Assembly (NCBI GenBank): GCA_030272155.1
Contig: CP126191.1
Coordinates: 9,570,501-9,634,500, forward strand
Source: Tetradesmus obliquus
Lineage: Eukaryota; Chlorophyta; Chlorophyceae; Sphaeropleales; Scenedesmaceae
DNA: 64,000 nt
Direction: 5' to 3'
The notes below the pieces were generated by a model, which did no database searches, had not been told where the DNA came from, and saw only the letters and a list, made by a program, of their open reading frames with translations. A program made the translations under genes and the position numbers. Shown here piece by piece: positions 12,019-22,950 of the stretch; the stretch's first letter is position 1, and every line of letters begins with the position of its first letter.

Positions 12019-13716
12019 ACAGCAGCAGCGGCAGCAGCAGCGGCGATGGTGTTTGGTGTTGGTGCGGTGGCAGCTGCGCCTGCTCTGGTGCGGTGTGCGG
12101 TCAAGGAGCTGCTGTAGGGACAGCAGCTCGTGATGGCAGCTGCTGGAGTGAGCGGGAGGTGGCTGTTGCCTGGGGGAAGCGGGGAGGGGTTGGGGTGGGG
12201 TGAAGTATAGATGGAGGGGCGGGAGGGCGTTTAGATTTTGAGCATGTGTGCGTCAGGGGCGGGCTTGTGGACGCTACCGGTTGACAACAAAATCTGGGGA
12301 AGTGCGTCACATGCCTTGTCAGAGAACACCGCAGCAGGTTGTGCAGCGTGGTGTGTGCACAACATTGTCAGCTGCTGTTGCGCCGGCAGCGATGGCTCTG
12401 TAACAGATTTACTTGGTTGTGGACAATTGAATTGTCCACAAAACAGTGTTTTCAGGCTGTTGTGAAAGCTGAAGGGGATTGCAGGCTATCACAGATGGTA
12501 GCCATGGTAGTTAGAACATCAGCTTGGCATGTTGGACATTATCGCTGCCAGCTTCCTTCCTTCCTGCCAGCTTCCTTCCTGCCAGTGACGGGGCACCTGC
12601 TGCTATGCAGTGAGAGCAAGCTTACCATCAGCAATTGCAAATGACAGCTTCAGCAATTGAGTGGCTGCCGCAGAGGGCATTGTCAGCAGGCTTGTACTGA
12701 ATGCAATCGGCAACTTTCTTTATCAGACTGGGTTCTGAAGTGCCAGCAAGGAAGGCAGGAAAGTTACACCACCTCCTTGACACCGCCCTGATGCAATAAT
12801 GTTAACAGCTCCTGCAGGAGCGGCTGCTAATCAGATGAAACAGGCTCTTGCGCAAGCCTGCATGCAGGCTGCAACGTATTTCCCACTGTACGGCAGGCTT
12901 GCAACTGCCAGATAAACTCTGAACTGCAGCCTGGGCAACCGCATTCAAAGCAGCTCCATCAAAGGGCTTACTGCCTGAGCATCAGCGCAACAGCAACAAA
13001 CAAACGACATGCCTCCACACCGACAACACACACATGCTAAACAACTCTGAAAACTCCATTTCAACACACTTGGAGTCATACAAAGCCAGTTCTTTGTCGG
13101 GTCACGCATGCCCAGCCTGTGGCTACTGTGCCAGCAACAAAACGGCCCATGGACAACATACTATGCTGAGACGGCATGGGTCAAAATGTTATGCAGTCAT
13201 CCCGGCATCCAAGAGCCTTGACCTGCCATGACGCAAGACAACAATCAAGAAGCTGCTGTCGTCACAACAGACGAGCGCATCAACACCAATCTATAAAGCC
13301 AAATGACAGGAGGCCATCATGCGGTCGATTCAACAAGTCAAGTAGCCTCTACTGTACAGCACTGTATGCCGTGCGCCAAAACACAGGAAGCACAATCCTG
13401 CACAAGTATTGCCACAGCACGCATCACCGTGGCAAACTGCGCTGCCCACGCAAGTCCTGCTGCAACCATGCCACCCGGGCACTGCCCAGGCTATCACCTG
13501 CGCCAATGCACACACCTGGCAGCCCATTGCACGCTGGTACAGAGTATCATGCACAGGACCTTCACACGGCACTCGCAGCACTTTTGCCGACATGAGGGGA
13601 CAGCAGCAGCTCGCGGCAAGTCCATTTGTCAGCGCAGCAATCCCCCCCACCCAACCAGCGATCTTAATGCATAGCGTACGTATGCGGAGCGAACGCAAGC
13701 ACGTAATAAAACCAAC
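12019..13716. other. Intergenic between two convergent genes
   Basis: Holds the probable 3' UTR of the plastid-type gene (TGTAA at 12399-12403) and that of the PurK-PurE gene on the other strand. A minus-strand TGTAA at 12768-12764 is a distant candidate signal. No other gene is seen. Confidence 0.55.
12399..12403 (+). terminator. Poly(A) signal TGTAA of the 111-aa gene
   Basis: TGTAA is the usual polyadenylation signal of chlorophycean algae. This one lies 381 bp after the stop codon at 12018. Confidence 0.5.
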
Positions 13717-14598
13717 TCACAGCTGGATGGCTGCCCCACGCTCAGCTTCTACCTTTGCTGCCTTACCCAGCACCATCTCACGCATGCCATCCTGGTACGC
13801 CAGCATCTGCTGCAGCAGCGCAGCATCTGTGCCAGCCAGGATCCTCACTGCCAGCAGCCCCGCATTCGCTGCATTGCCAATAGCCACGGTTGCCACTGGC
13901 ACCCCCTTAGGCATCTGTACAATGCTCAGCAGCGCATCCATGCCATCTAGATAGGCACCAGCTGGCTTGACTGGCACGCCGATGACTGGCAGGGGCGTCA
14001 TCGCTGCCAACATGCCTGGCAAGTGTGCGGCGCCGCCAGCGCCTGCAATGATTACCTGTGCAGGAAGTTTGATAGGAGAAAAGGCAGCATACAGGAGGGC
14101 ATGAGGCAGCGGTTAGAGCTGACGAGGCAGCTGATGGAGCTGTGCGACATGTGTTTGATGAGAAGGGCAGATGAAGGTACAAGGCAGGGCAAGGACACAC
14201 AACAAACACACCTGATGTTTTGCAGCGATGCCAGGCGACAATGCACTGCCGGTACACAACGGGTGCATGACTCAGGTGATGCAGTGCATGCTGAGCAGGG
14301 TATGGAGCACAGACCCAAGAACAGTGCTGCCAGGTGCCACACAGGGCGCTCCAACCAACGCATGTCTCTCAAATGCAGCAGCCACACGTACACACATCCC
14401 ATGAAAAGAAACCACTGGCACACACCTGCAGGCCGCGCTTGTGTGCGCTGCGCGCGTAGTCCATCATGCGCTCCGGCGTCCTGTGTGCAGACACGATGCT
14501 GAGCTCGCATGGCACGCCAAACTCTCGCAGCACGTCCTCGGCTGCCTTCATAGTGGGCAGGTCGGAGTCGGAGCCCATGATGATGCCCACCTGCGCGG

Positions 14599-14640
<42 letters not shown>

Positions 14641-15392
14641 GCATGAGTGGCCAGGGCGAGGACAGTAAGAAGTGTTGTGGCAGAAGGGAGGGTGTGACAG
14701 CAAGAGTGATGGAGCAGGAGAGCCGCTGACGACAGCCAGGAGGCAATGCCGATGCAAGTCCTAGTGGTCCAGTTGGTTTTGCAGACACATTGTGCCTGCT
14801 GTGCGCAAGCAAAAACCTTGATTTGTGTTTGTTGCACACACCTTCACTGCTGCCGCCCAGCACCCTGCACAACGCTTCATCTCTCTCACCTTTGCGCCAG
14901 AGCAGCTGCCGCCACTCGAGCTGCCAGCTGCTGCTGTCAGCACCTCAGCTCGCCGCGCTGCCTCATCACTTCGCCGCAAGCTGTCTGCAGCAGCAGGATC
15001 CAGGACCGCAAGCTTCTGCCGTCCCTGCTCCCTGCTGCCAGCCACAATGTTGATGTGCCCGATCTTCCGGCCCTTGCGCATACCGGCTTTATCATACCAG
15101 TGCACGCTGGCGCCCGGGGTTTTGTATGCTTTTGCCATGAGGTCATGTGCAATGCGCACACCCTCATCATCATCTGCCTCTCCCAGCATGTTGAGCATGA
15201 GGGAGCTGCCGCAGTTGAGGGAAGTGTCACCCAGAGGCCAGCCCAGCACTGCCCGCAGGTGGTTTTCAAACTGGCTGGTGACGCAGCCGTCCATTGTGTA
15301 GTGCCCGCTGTTGTGCGGGCGCGGCGCGACCTCGTTCAGCAGCAGCGAGCCGTCCGACAGCAGGAACATCTCCACTCTGCACATGCACATGC

Positions 15393-15430
<38 letters not shown>

Positions 15431-18064
15431 GAGCGAGTTTGTGTTGAGTCTGGCCGCAGAAAGAAGGTCAGCAGCTCACAACCATGCACCGCAAGGGGCG
15501 AGGCCAGGTGCCAGCCGCTAGTGTGCGCAGCTCTGAAGATAAGTGCAACCGCCAGCAGCTACCCCGATCACCTACACGGTTATGCTCACCAAAACATGCG
15601 CTGCCATCTACGGCGCAGTATTCACAATCTACGGCGCAGTAACTACACTTTTGCATTGCTTGCCATGGCGCTCAAATGCTGCCACATCCCCGCACCCACC
15701 CGAAGATGCCAGCGCCATTCAGGCACGCAACAGCCTTCTCAGCCACTGCCGTGGCCTTTGCCTGCAGCGCAGCAGGCACGCCAGCCGGCGCCTCTGTAAC
15801 ATGGCAGATGTTATCCTTGTGGATAGTTTCGACAACTGGGTAGGAATTGACGGTGCCATCCCTGCTGCGCACAACCATGACTGCGAGCTCCTTGACGAAA
15901 GGCGCCCACTGCTCTGCGTAGAGGCCGTGGGAGAAGCCGCCGAGTGCTGCCACGCCTGATGCGAGGTCGTCTGCGGTGCGCACCACAAAGTTTCCGCGGC
16001 CGTCGTACGCAAGCCTGTGTGGAGAGCGGCGAGTGTTGGATGAAAGCAAAGGACAGAACAGAGCAGTGAAGGGTTATATTAGTGCTGCATTGACATCATT
16101 CACAGATGTGCCGGTGACGGCAGGGCAAAGCGGCAGGAATCAGACCCACTAGTGCGCTGGGAATCCACATGTGAAAGGGGATACCAAGAGATGTCCGGGT
16201 TAAAGGAGACGTGCAGGCAGTGTGGGTCTGCCAGCTCGCTGTAACGTACCGTTGTCACATGCTGTGCCCAGCCGCCACCGCCCACGCACGCACAGCAGCT
16301 TGCCTGGGACACATCGCGCGCAGCACGAGGCCACACACGCCGGGTGACAACTGGGCTTTGCGTCCTCACAATGCCTTACTGTCACAACAGTGTGACCAGA
16401 CAACACAACTGTGCTGATGATGCGCTGCTGCTGATGTTGCACCAAAAACATCCGGCAGTCAATGGCAACAAGGCCTGGAGAAGCCACCTACTCCCGCATC
16501 CATGCGGCATGACCACAACCCCACACCAAAGACTCTGCTTCCAAAAGGTAACATCAAAGTGTAGAGTTGTATTTTTGCATCAGCATTGCACGCACCGCTT
16601 GCTTTTGAGCATGAGTGGGTAGCCAAAGGAGGCAGCTGCGGCCTGCAGGCTGGCCTCATCTGCCACCTCTGCATAAGGCGCCACAGGCACACCGGCAGCC
16701 TCAAAGTGCTGCTTCTGCAGGAACTTGTCCTGCAAGCAGTACAGCATGAGGCAGTACAGAAGGAAAGCCAGCAGCAGGAAGGCCCACACAGGTAGGTTGG
16801 TACACAGAAGCCAGGCATGCAAGCAGGCACACATGAAGGTTTGTGACGAAGCCATGACATGCGGCACATGCAGGGGGATGCAAACAGGCAAGCTGACACG
16901 CGGTAGACAGGCGATAATAATAATAGTCTTCTTGTAAGCCATACCTTGTCATCGGCATCGGCAACCGCGCCCCGTACGGAGCGTAGACAGGCGATGTGTT
17001 GCAGCATTTGAGCACTTATCACTTGACACAACAGCCAACTTGCACAGCACAGCGCATCAACAACGATAGCAGAAGCACAGCCTCACACCCTACCTGAATT
17101 GTGCGCAGTGTGAAGGGTGTGGGCTCCACATCCACACCAGACGCCTTTCCTGCAGCCTCCATTGCATCTGCATCAATGTGCTCAATCTCAACTGTAAGCA
17201 CATCGCAGCCTGTTGCAAAGCTGCTGATAGCAGCGGCGTCCCTGAAGTGGCCCACTGTCTGGTCTGCTGCTACTGCTGCTGGTGCATCTTCCTGAGGGTC
17301 TAGGAACTTCACTGCAACGCCCATGTTGGCCTGCAGGACACAGTGATATCGCCAGTTACTGTAACAATGTCAGATGTTGTGCCACCTGCAGCTACTGACA
17401 AGTGTACGCGCCTGCACCCTTACAGGAACGCTTTAAGAGGTGTGGGCCGCAAGCATACAACAGGCACAGGCCTCCTGCAGCTCATGGGGCTGAAATACTT
17501 GACGTCATATTGATGTGAACGCAGCCACGGCATCTGCTGGGTGTGCCACTCACTGCAGCCAGTGCCATCATCCGCCCAAGCTGGCCGCCACCCAGCACGC
17601 CAACCACTGCTGTGCGCGGCAGCCCAGCATCGCTGCGTGCGGCAAATGTGACAGCAGCAGGGCAGAAAGTGAGCAAAGTCACCGAGTGTGTAGTGAGTCT
17701 TGTCATTCACAGAAGGCTGCCGCAAGTTTCTTCCACATCAGCATTGCAGAGGTGGAGCATTTATAGTTCTCATCAACGAGGCTTTCTATTGTGTGAATGC
17801 CGAGAAGAGCAAAGCTGCTGCGTATGTTCCTTACCTTACTGCTGTGACGTGCCTGTCGGCTGCGACAGCGGCAGTCCTGCTGCCGTGCTCTATGGCTGCT
17901 TCTGCTGGCTGCATGGCTACCCTAGAAACAGCAAGGTGCGGTGCACGGTATCCAGCGCGCAGCAGGCGCCTGCTGCCAGCTGCAAAAGACCTGCAGGACT
18001 GCAGCTGCAAGCCAGCATGCTGCTGCTGCTTTACATGCCGAGCTGCCGGGCTAGACAGCAACAT
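13717..18064 (-). CDS. PURKE: Phosphoribosylaminoimidazole carboxylase, PurK-PurE fusion, plastid-targeted
   Basis: Eight phase-consistent exons: 18064-17835, 17632-17554, 17330-17094, 16729-16596, 16014-15700, 15376-14890, 14590-14426 and 14055-13717, giving 661 residues. Residues 1 to about 80 form an Arg/Ala/Ser-rich transit peptide. The PurK (ATP-grasp) part starts at [12 protein letters not shown] and contains [12 protein letters not shown] and [17 protein letters not shown], motifs of the ATP-grasp active site. The PurE part has [14 protein letters not shown] and the catalytic-His block [12 protein letters not shown], and the last exon carries [14 protein letters not shown] and PVIGVPV. 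The fused enzyme converts AIR to CAIR in de novo purine synthesis, in plastids in plants. Length fits plant and fungal (ADE2) fusions plus a transit peptide. Two introns contain long CTG arrays next to the acceptor. Identification is firm; the transit peptide boundary is inferred. Confidence 0.93.
14599..14640 (+). repeat. (CAG)n in PURKE intron, beside 3' splice site
   Basis: About 13 CAG units on the plus strand, which are CTG units in the sense of the gene. They end about 10 nt before the acceptor of the exon starting at 14590. Confidence 0.9.
15392..15430 (+). repeat. (CAG)n in PURKE intron, beside 3' splice site
   Basis: About 12 CAG units (sense CTG), ending about 15 nt before the acceptor of the exon starting at 15376. 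Confidence 0.9.
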
Positions 18065-18555
18065 GACAGCTGCCGCAAGCTTTCACGATCGACTTTGTAT
18101 ATGATTTATAGGCTTAGTGAATTGGTGCGGGCGCCAAACAAGAAGGCAGGAGGCTATAGTGACTGGGATCAGCGCTGCAGACGGCTGTGCTGCAGCGGCC
18201 GAGACTCGATTATAGCAGGAAACAGAATCGATCTCGGCTTCTGCTAGCAAAACGGAACCTCATACACTCCACGTCGTTCAACACGCCGAAACGTGGTGTT
18301 ACTTTCGAAAGGGTTGTGTACTGCACACGCTTATGACCTAATATATGGCTTTTCTGATAAAGATATTTATAAAATTTTAGCCAGCCTTGTCTTACCGCAT
18401 GTGTAACCCAAGTTGGCACTACACTCTCACACATTCCTGCCTGTCCCTTGGCCGTCACGCCTTTGCCACAAGCGATAATTGTAGGATTTTCCATTCTCAA
18501 CTATTGAACCTGCTGTTCAAGAGCCGAGCTCGGGGCAGCTAGTCGTACAGCAACA

Positions 18556-20631
18556 ATGCCACCAAAAGCCAAAAAGGGCAAGAAGAAGGCCCCGGAGATT
18601 GTAGAGCCAGAGCACGACCCAACATGGGATAGAGTGAGTGCCAATGGCACCTTAGCCGCGGCTGCTGCGCTGTGAAGCTGTTGGCCATGTGCGCATGAAC
18701 TGAAATCAGGCTGTGCATCAGGTGCCTGAGTAGTGAGCTGCAGCAAATACGGCGAGAGGCTCAGCATCCTGACAAACTGTTCACACGTGCAGGTGGTCAT
18801 CAGTGGTCTGTGGGACAGACCCATCACAGCGCTGCCTGGTGAGCAGGTTGCTGAACTGCTGTTGTGGGCACAGCGAAAGCCAGCTGAGGGAGCCGCAGCA
18901 TACAAAGCTCGGTGATGCTGTTGGTGCCTGCTGTTGAAGCACAGCTGTACCGCGCAAGCAGCTGCTCAGAGCACGCCTTAGGCTACTGCACCGCCAGGCT
19001 GAGACACTGAGTCTGTTGCCATGCAGATGCAAACACCTGGCCATCTTGGGGGGCACTGAGGGAGCGTGTGCTGTCGGCATGCCGGGAGGTGAGACAGTGA
19101 CAGCAAAGCCTGCAATAGCCACAGCCAAGGCGGTCCACCCAGGCACTGGCAGAGCAGTAGCAGCTGGCGAAGTATATACGGTCTTGCCAAGGTTGGCAAC
19201 CGCTGGTGCAACAGCTGCAGACACGCACATGCAGGCAGTCACTCAACAGAGGCGTGTCAGCGCCTGCAGCAATGGGTGCAGCATGTGAATGTGCAGCTGC
19301 AGCAGCTAAAGCAGACCATTGCAGCAACGGAAGCAGCCCCACTGCGCCTCACCCAGCTGTGAGTGCATAGAAGAGACAGAATGGGCGCAGCAAAGAGGAG
19401 GCGCACATCACGCGTGCTTCACCCGCCTGTGAATGCTAAATCTCCAGCGCTGCACAAGCAACAACAGCTGACAGGCCACACAGCAGCACAGCAAACATGC
19501 TGCCGCTGCCGCTCACCTCTGTTGCCGGTTGCGCAGATCCGTGTGGTCAATGCACCCTCGGTGCGGGACGCCTTTGCAGCAGAGGTGGTCAAGCTGTCGC
19601 CGCCGCTGCTGAAAGCCGTGGACTTTCGCGGCTGCCACAACCTGCACAAGCTGGTGCTCAGCCCGCAGAGCTCCTGCCCTGCGCTGGAGACCCTCAACCT
19701 GAGCAGCTGCCCAGGCCTGGAGTATGTGCTGCTGCAGAGCAACAGCGTGAGGCAGGTGGACCTCAGCAACTGCGGCGCGCTGACCAAGGTGGGGCCTGGG
19801 CTGAGGGTGCCACCATGCTGCAAGTGGCTTCTCAGTGTGAAGATACTTTGCTTGCCATGCAACCAAGAGCAGAGGGATGACACCACTTATTGCCACCTGC
19901 TCAGGCGCTGAGCTGACGCGCCCTGCAACGTTGCTGCTGCCTGGTCATCATCGCCTCCGGCAGTAGCTGTCGTTACTGCTGCTGCCACTTCTGCCTCTGA
20001 ACTCGCTGCTACTGGCGCTGGCTCTGCAGGTGCTGCTGCAGTGCCCCAAGCTGCAGAGCCTGGCCATCACTGGCTGCAGCCAGCTGGAATCGCTCATGCT
20101 GTGGAGTGACGAGATCACTGAGCTGGACCTGACTGGTAAGCAGATACTGTGGCAACATCTGGGGCTGCAGCAGCAGCTGCTGCGCACAACACTGCGTGCA
20201 ATAGAGAGCTTGCGCCACATGTGAAATGACAGTTTTGCATGTTGGCACTTGGGCTGCGGTTGGCAGAGCGGCCACACATGCAACTGCACACATGCTGCAG
20301 CTGCTGGTACCCTGCCAGGGTGCTGCGTGTTCTGCTGCACAGAACGTGTCAGGGCTGAAGCCGCTGCTGCATGCCTGCAGGTGCTGACAAGGTGACGAAG
20401 CTGGAGCTGCAGTGCCCGCAGCTGAATGCAGAAGCCAGCAAGCTGCCGCAAGTGCCTGTGCCGCCGACTGCTGTGCGGCCGGTGCACCCGCCCATTGCAG
20501 TTATGCTGCGGGAGAACGCGCGCGAGGCAGCCTTGGCAGCAGCAGAGGCGCGCGAGCGGCAGTGGAAGGCAGCCACTGCCAGCAGCGGGCGGTACCCGGC
20601 AGTGTACAGGTCGCTCACCGGGATGTGCTAG
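18556..20631 (+). CDS. Leucine-rich-repeat protein, lysine-rich N terminus (possibly ciliary)
   Basis: Supported exons are 18556-18633 (MPPKAKKGKKKAPEIVEP...), 18793-18838, 19537-19788, 20030-20135 and 20381-20631 (stop TAG). A probable coiled-coil exon near 19248-19355 (LQQLKQTIAATEAAPLRL) fits exon 2 in phase but leaves a phase mismatch with 19537. A short exon or a slightly different boundary is therefore missing. The middle exons show Cys-containing LRRs of the AMN1/F-box type: LETLNLSSCPGLEYVLL, VRQVDLSNCGALTK, LQSLAITGCSQLESLMLW, VTKLELQCPQL. The C terminus is Ala/Glu/Arg-rich. The Lys-rich start resembles several algal flagella-associated proteins, which is only suggestive. LRRs imply protein-protein binding; the partner is unknown. 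A TGTAA signal is at 21092. Confidence 0.72.
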
Positions 20632-21442
20632 CAGTGATACAGCAGCTACTGGGCTTGTGATGGTGTGTTCTTTGCTTTGCTGCATATGCTTGCTCGAGTA
20701 CAGGCATATCCAACTTACTTGCCTACACCAGCAATGTACGGAGGCAAGTGTGAACTGTCTTACCGCCTGACAGTGCTTCGCCGGCTGATCTAGACGCCAT
20801 GAAGTAATCATACTACAAGTTACTGAGTTGCCTGTAGGCTGATCAGCATGATAACGGCAACAACTCAAGTCTCTGTGTTGTGCAGCCACAGCAACAGCAA
20901 GGTGACACGGCTTGCAAGGACACTGCATGGTCAACATCGCAGGCTGTGTTGCGGATCTGTCAACAAGATCAGACTTACGACACTTCCACTGCTCAATTGC
21001 AAGTGACAGAGTAGGGGCAGGCGTGCAGACGCTGATGTGCTCCCTGGCTGTGTGCAAACGCGGTGTTTATGCTGATGATGACACATGATGTTGTAATAAA
21101 CGCATCATTAATATACTTGTGAATGGTTGGAGACCATAGCAAGCAGACATGGCGGGTGTTCGGTGTTTGAGTTGAAACAGCAACAGGTCTCAGGCCATCC
21201 GTGCTCAAACAATCCTCAAGCATCACCCGCTTGACAAGCTTGATTACTTCGTTAGACACAATAACGCGCTCTTGCTGCTGGTTTGAAGCACCTGTTTGCA
21301 CCACCGACTTCACTGCAGGCTGGTCTTCTCCATTTGTTTCAGTTGCAATCTTTCGTATCGGTCATTTTTGTTTGTTCGGTTCCTTCGCGCCTTCGCTTGT
21401 CGCCGGTGGTGTTGAGCCATCCTTCTCGAGTCTGTACCAGCA
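20632..21442. other. 3' UTR and intergenic region before NOT4
   Basis: Contains the putative poly(A) signal TGTAA of the LRR gene (21092-21096) and the 5' flank of NOT4. A plus-strand pyrimidine-rich stretch directly precedes the NOT4 start. No other gene is recognised. Confidence 0.55.
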
Positions 21443-22919
21443 ATGAGCGACCATGAGGAGATGGATTGCCCTCTGTGCATGGATCCTCTGGATGCCACAG
21501 ACCAGGTGAGTGCTTGCAGGCCGGAGCCCCGCAACTCTGGCACCACTCCTGCTGTGTGCCCAGCAGCTGTCTGGTTTCTGTGCAGAGACCAGCTGCCCGA
21601 TCCAGCAACGAGGCTCGGCTTTGAAACCATTATAGCGCCTAAGACTGTGGGAGTGCTTGCAGGACGCCATCTGTGTGCACCACAGCCCAGAACACACCAG
21701 CTGCAGCACAGGGGACTGCCTGTCAGGGCATGTGTGCTCCTGGCAGGGCATGCGCGCCTTCTGGATATTTGTGCTTCTTATAAATGCTGTTTCTCGTACA
21801 TCTATGGTGCTGGTGTTGCAGGCTATCAACTTCTGCCAGTGCGGCTACAAGATGTGCCTGTGGTGCTGGAACCAGCTCATGGAGACAGCCAGCAGAGAGG
21901 CGCTGCCGGGACGCTGCCCCAACTGCCGCACAGAGGTATGCAGCAAGCTGTGCGCACGTCAGTTCAATGTCAACTACTTGTGACATGGTGCACACGTCCT
22001 GGCTTGGTTGGCTGCCTCTAGACGTATGCATGCCACAGTTGTCCGCATGGTAGCAGTTTGTCCCCATGACGTGCATGTCTTAGTGCAGTGCAGCAGCAGC
22101 AGCGGAGGCGTATGAAGCCTCCTACTCAGCCTTGCTTTGCCAGCAGAAAGGTCAACTGCTCTCTACTTGCGCAACCTGCGTGCCGCGCCCGTCAACGCCG
22201 CGCCTGTGCTGCTGCGTCCTGCTGCTATGCCATGCTGCCAAACAACACACAGTATGACAAGGAGAAGATCACCATGGCGCAGCTGGACCCCGATGTGGTG
22301 CAGAAGGAGCAGCAGCGCCGCAAGGAGCAGCAGAGCAAGAAGCGCAGCGTGGCGGACGGCCACCACCGGCCGCCGCGCGCGCTGGGCCAGGTGCGCGTGG
22401 TGCAGCGCAACCTGGTGTATGCTGTCGGCATGCCGCTTAGCATCTGCCGGGAGGATGTGCTGGCGGACCGGCACTACTTCGGGCAGTTTGGCCGCATCAA
22501 AAAGGTCAGCGTGAACCGCAGCACGCCCTTCAGCCAGGTGCAGAAGAGCGGGCCCAGCGGCAGCGCGTACGTCACGTACTACCGGCCCGAAGATGCGCTG
22601 CGCTGCATTGAGGCAGTGGATGGCAGCGTGTGGGAGGGCAAGTCCATCAAGGCGTGCTTCGGTACTACCAAGTACTGCAACGCGTTCCTGAAGGGCGTGC
22701 CGTGCAACAACAGCGACTGCCTGTACCTGCACGATATTGCGGAAGCGGGTGACAGCTTCAGTAAGGAAGACATGATGGCGAATGGTGTGGTCAGCGGGCG
22801 CAGCACGTTCTTCGACATGGTGCACCCCACCTGCACCAAAGAGGCGACAGCGCACGCGCACGCCGTGCTCAGCAGCATGGGCAGCGGCGGCAGCAGCAGC
22901 GGCGGCGGCGCGGGGCCCA

Positions 22920-22950
<31 letters not shown>

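Noticed and set aside
19948-21057. 369-codon minus-strand frame over the LRR gene end
   Set aside because: Composition is a shadow of the plus-strand exons; no recognisable domain, and it crosses well-supported plus-strand splice sites.
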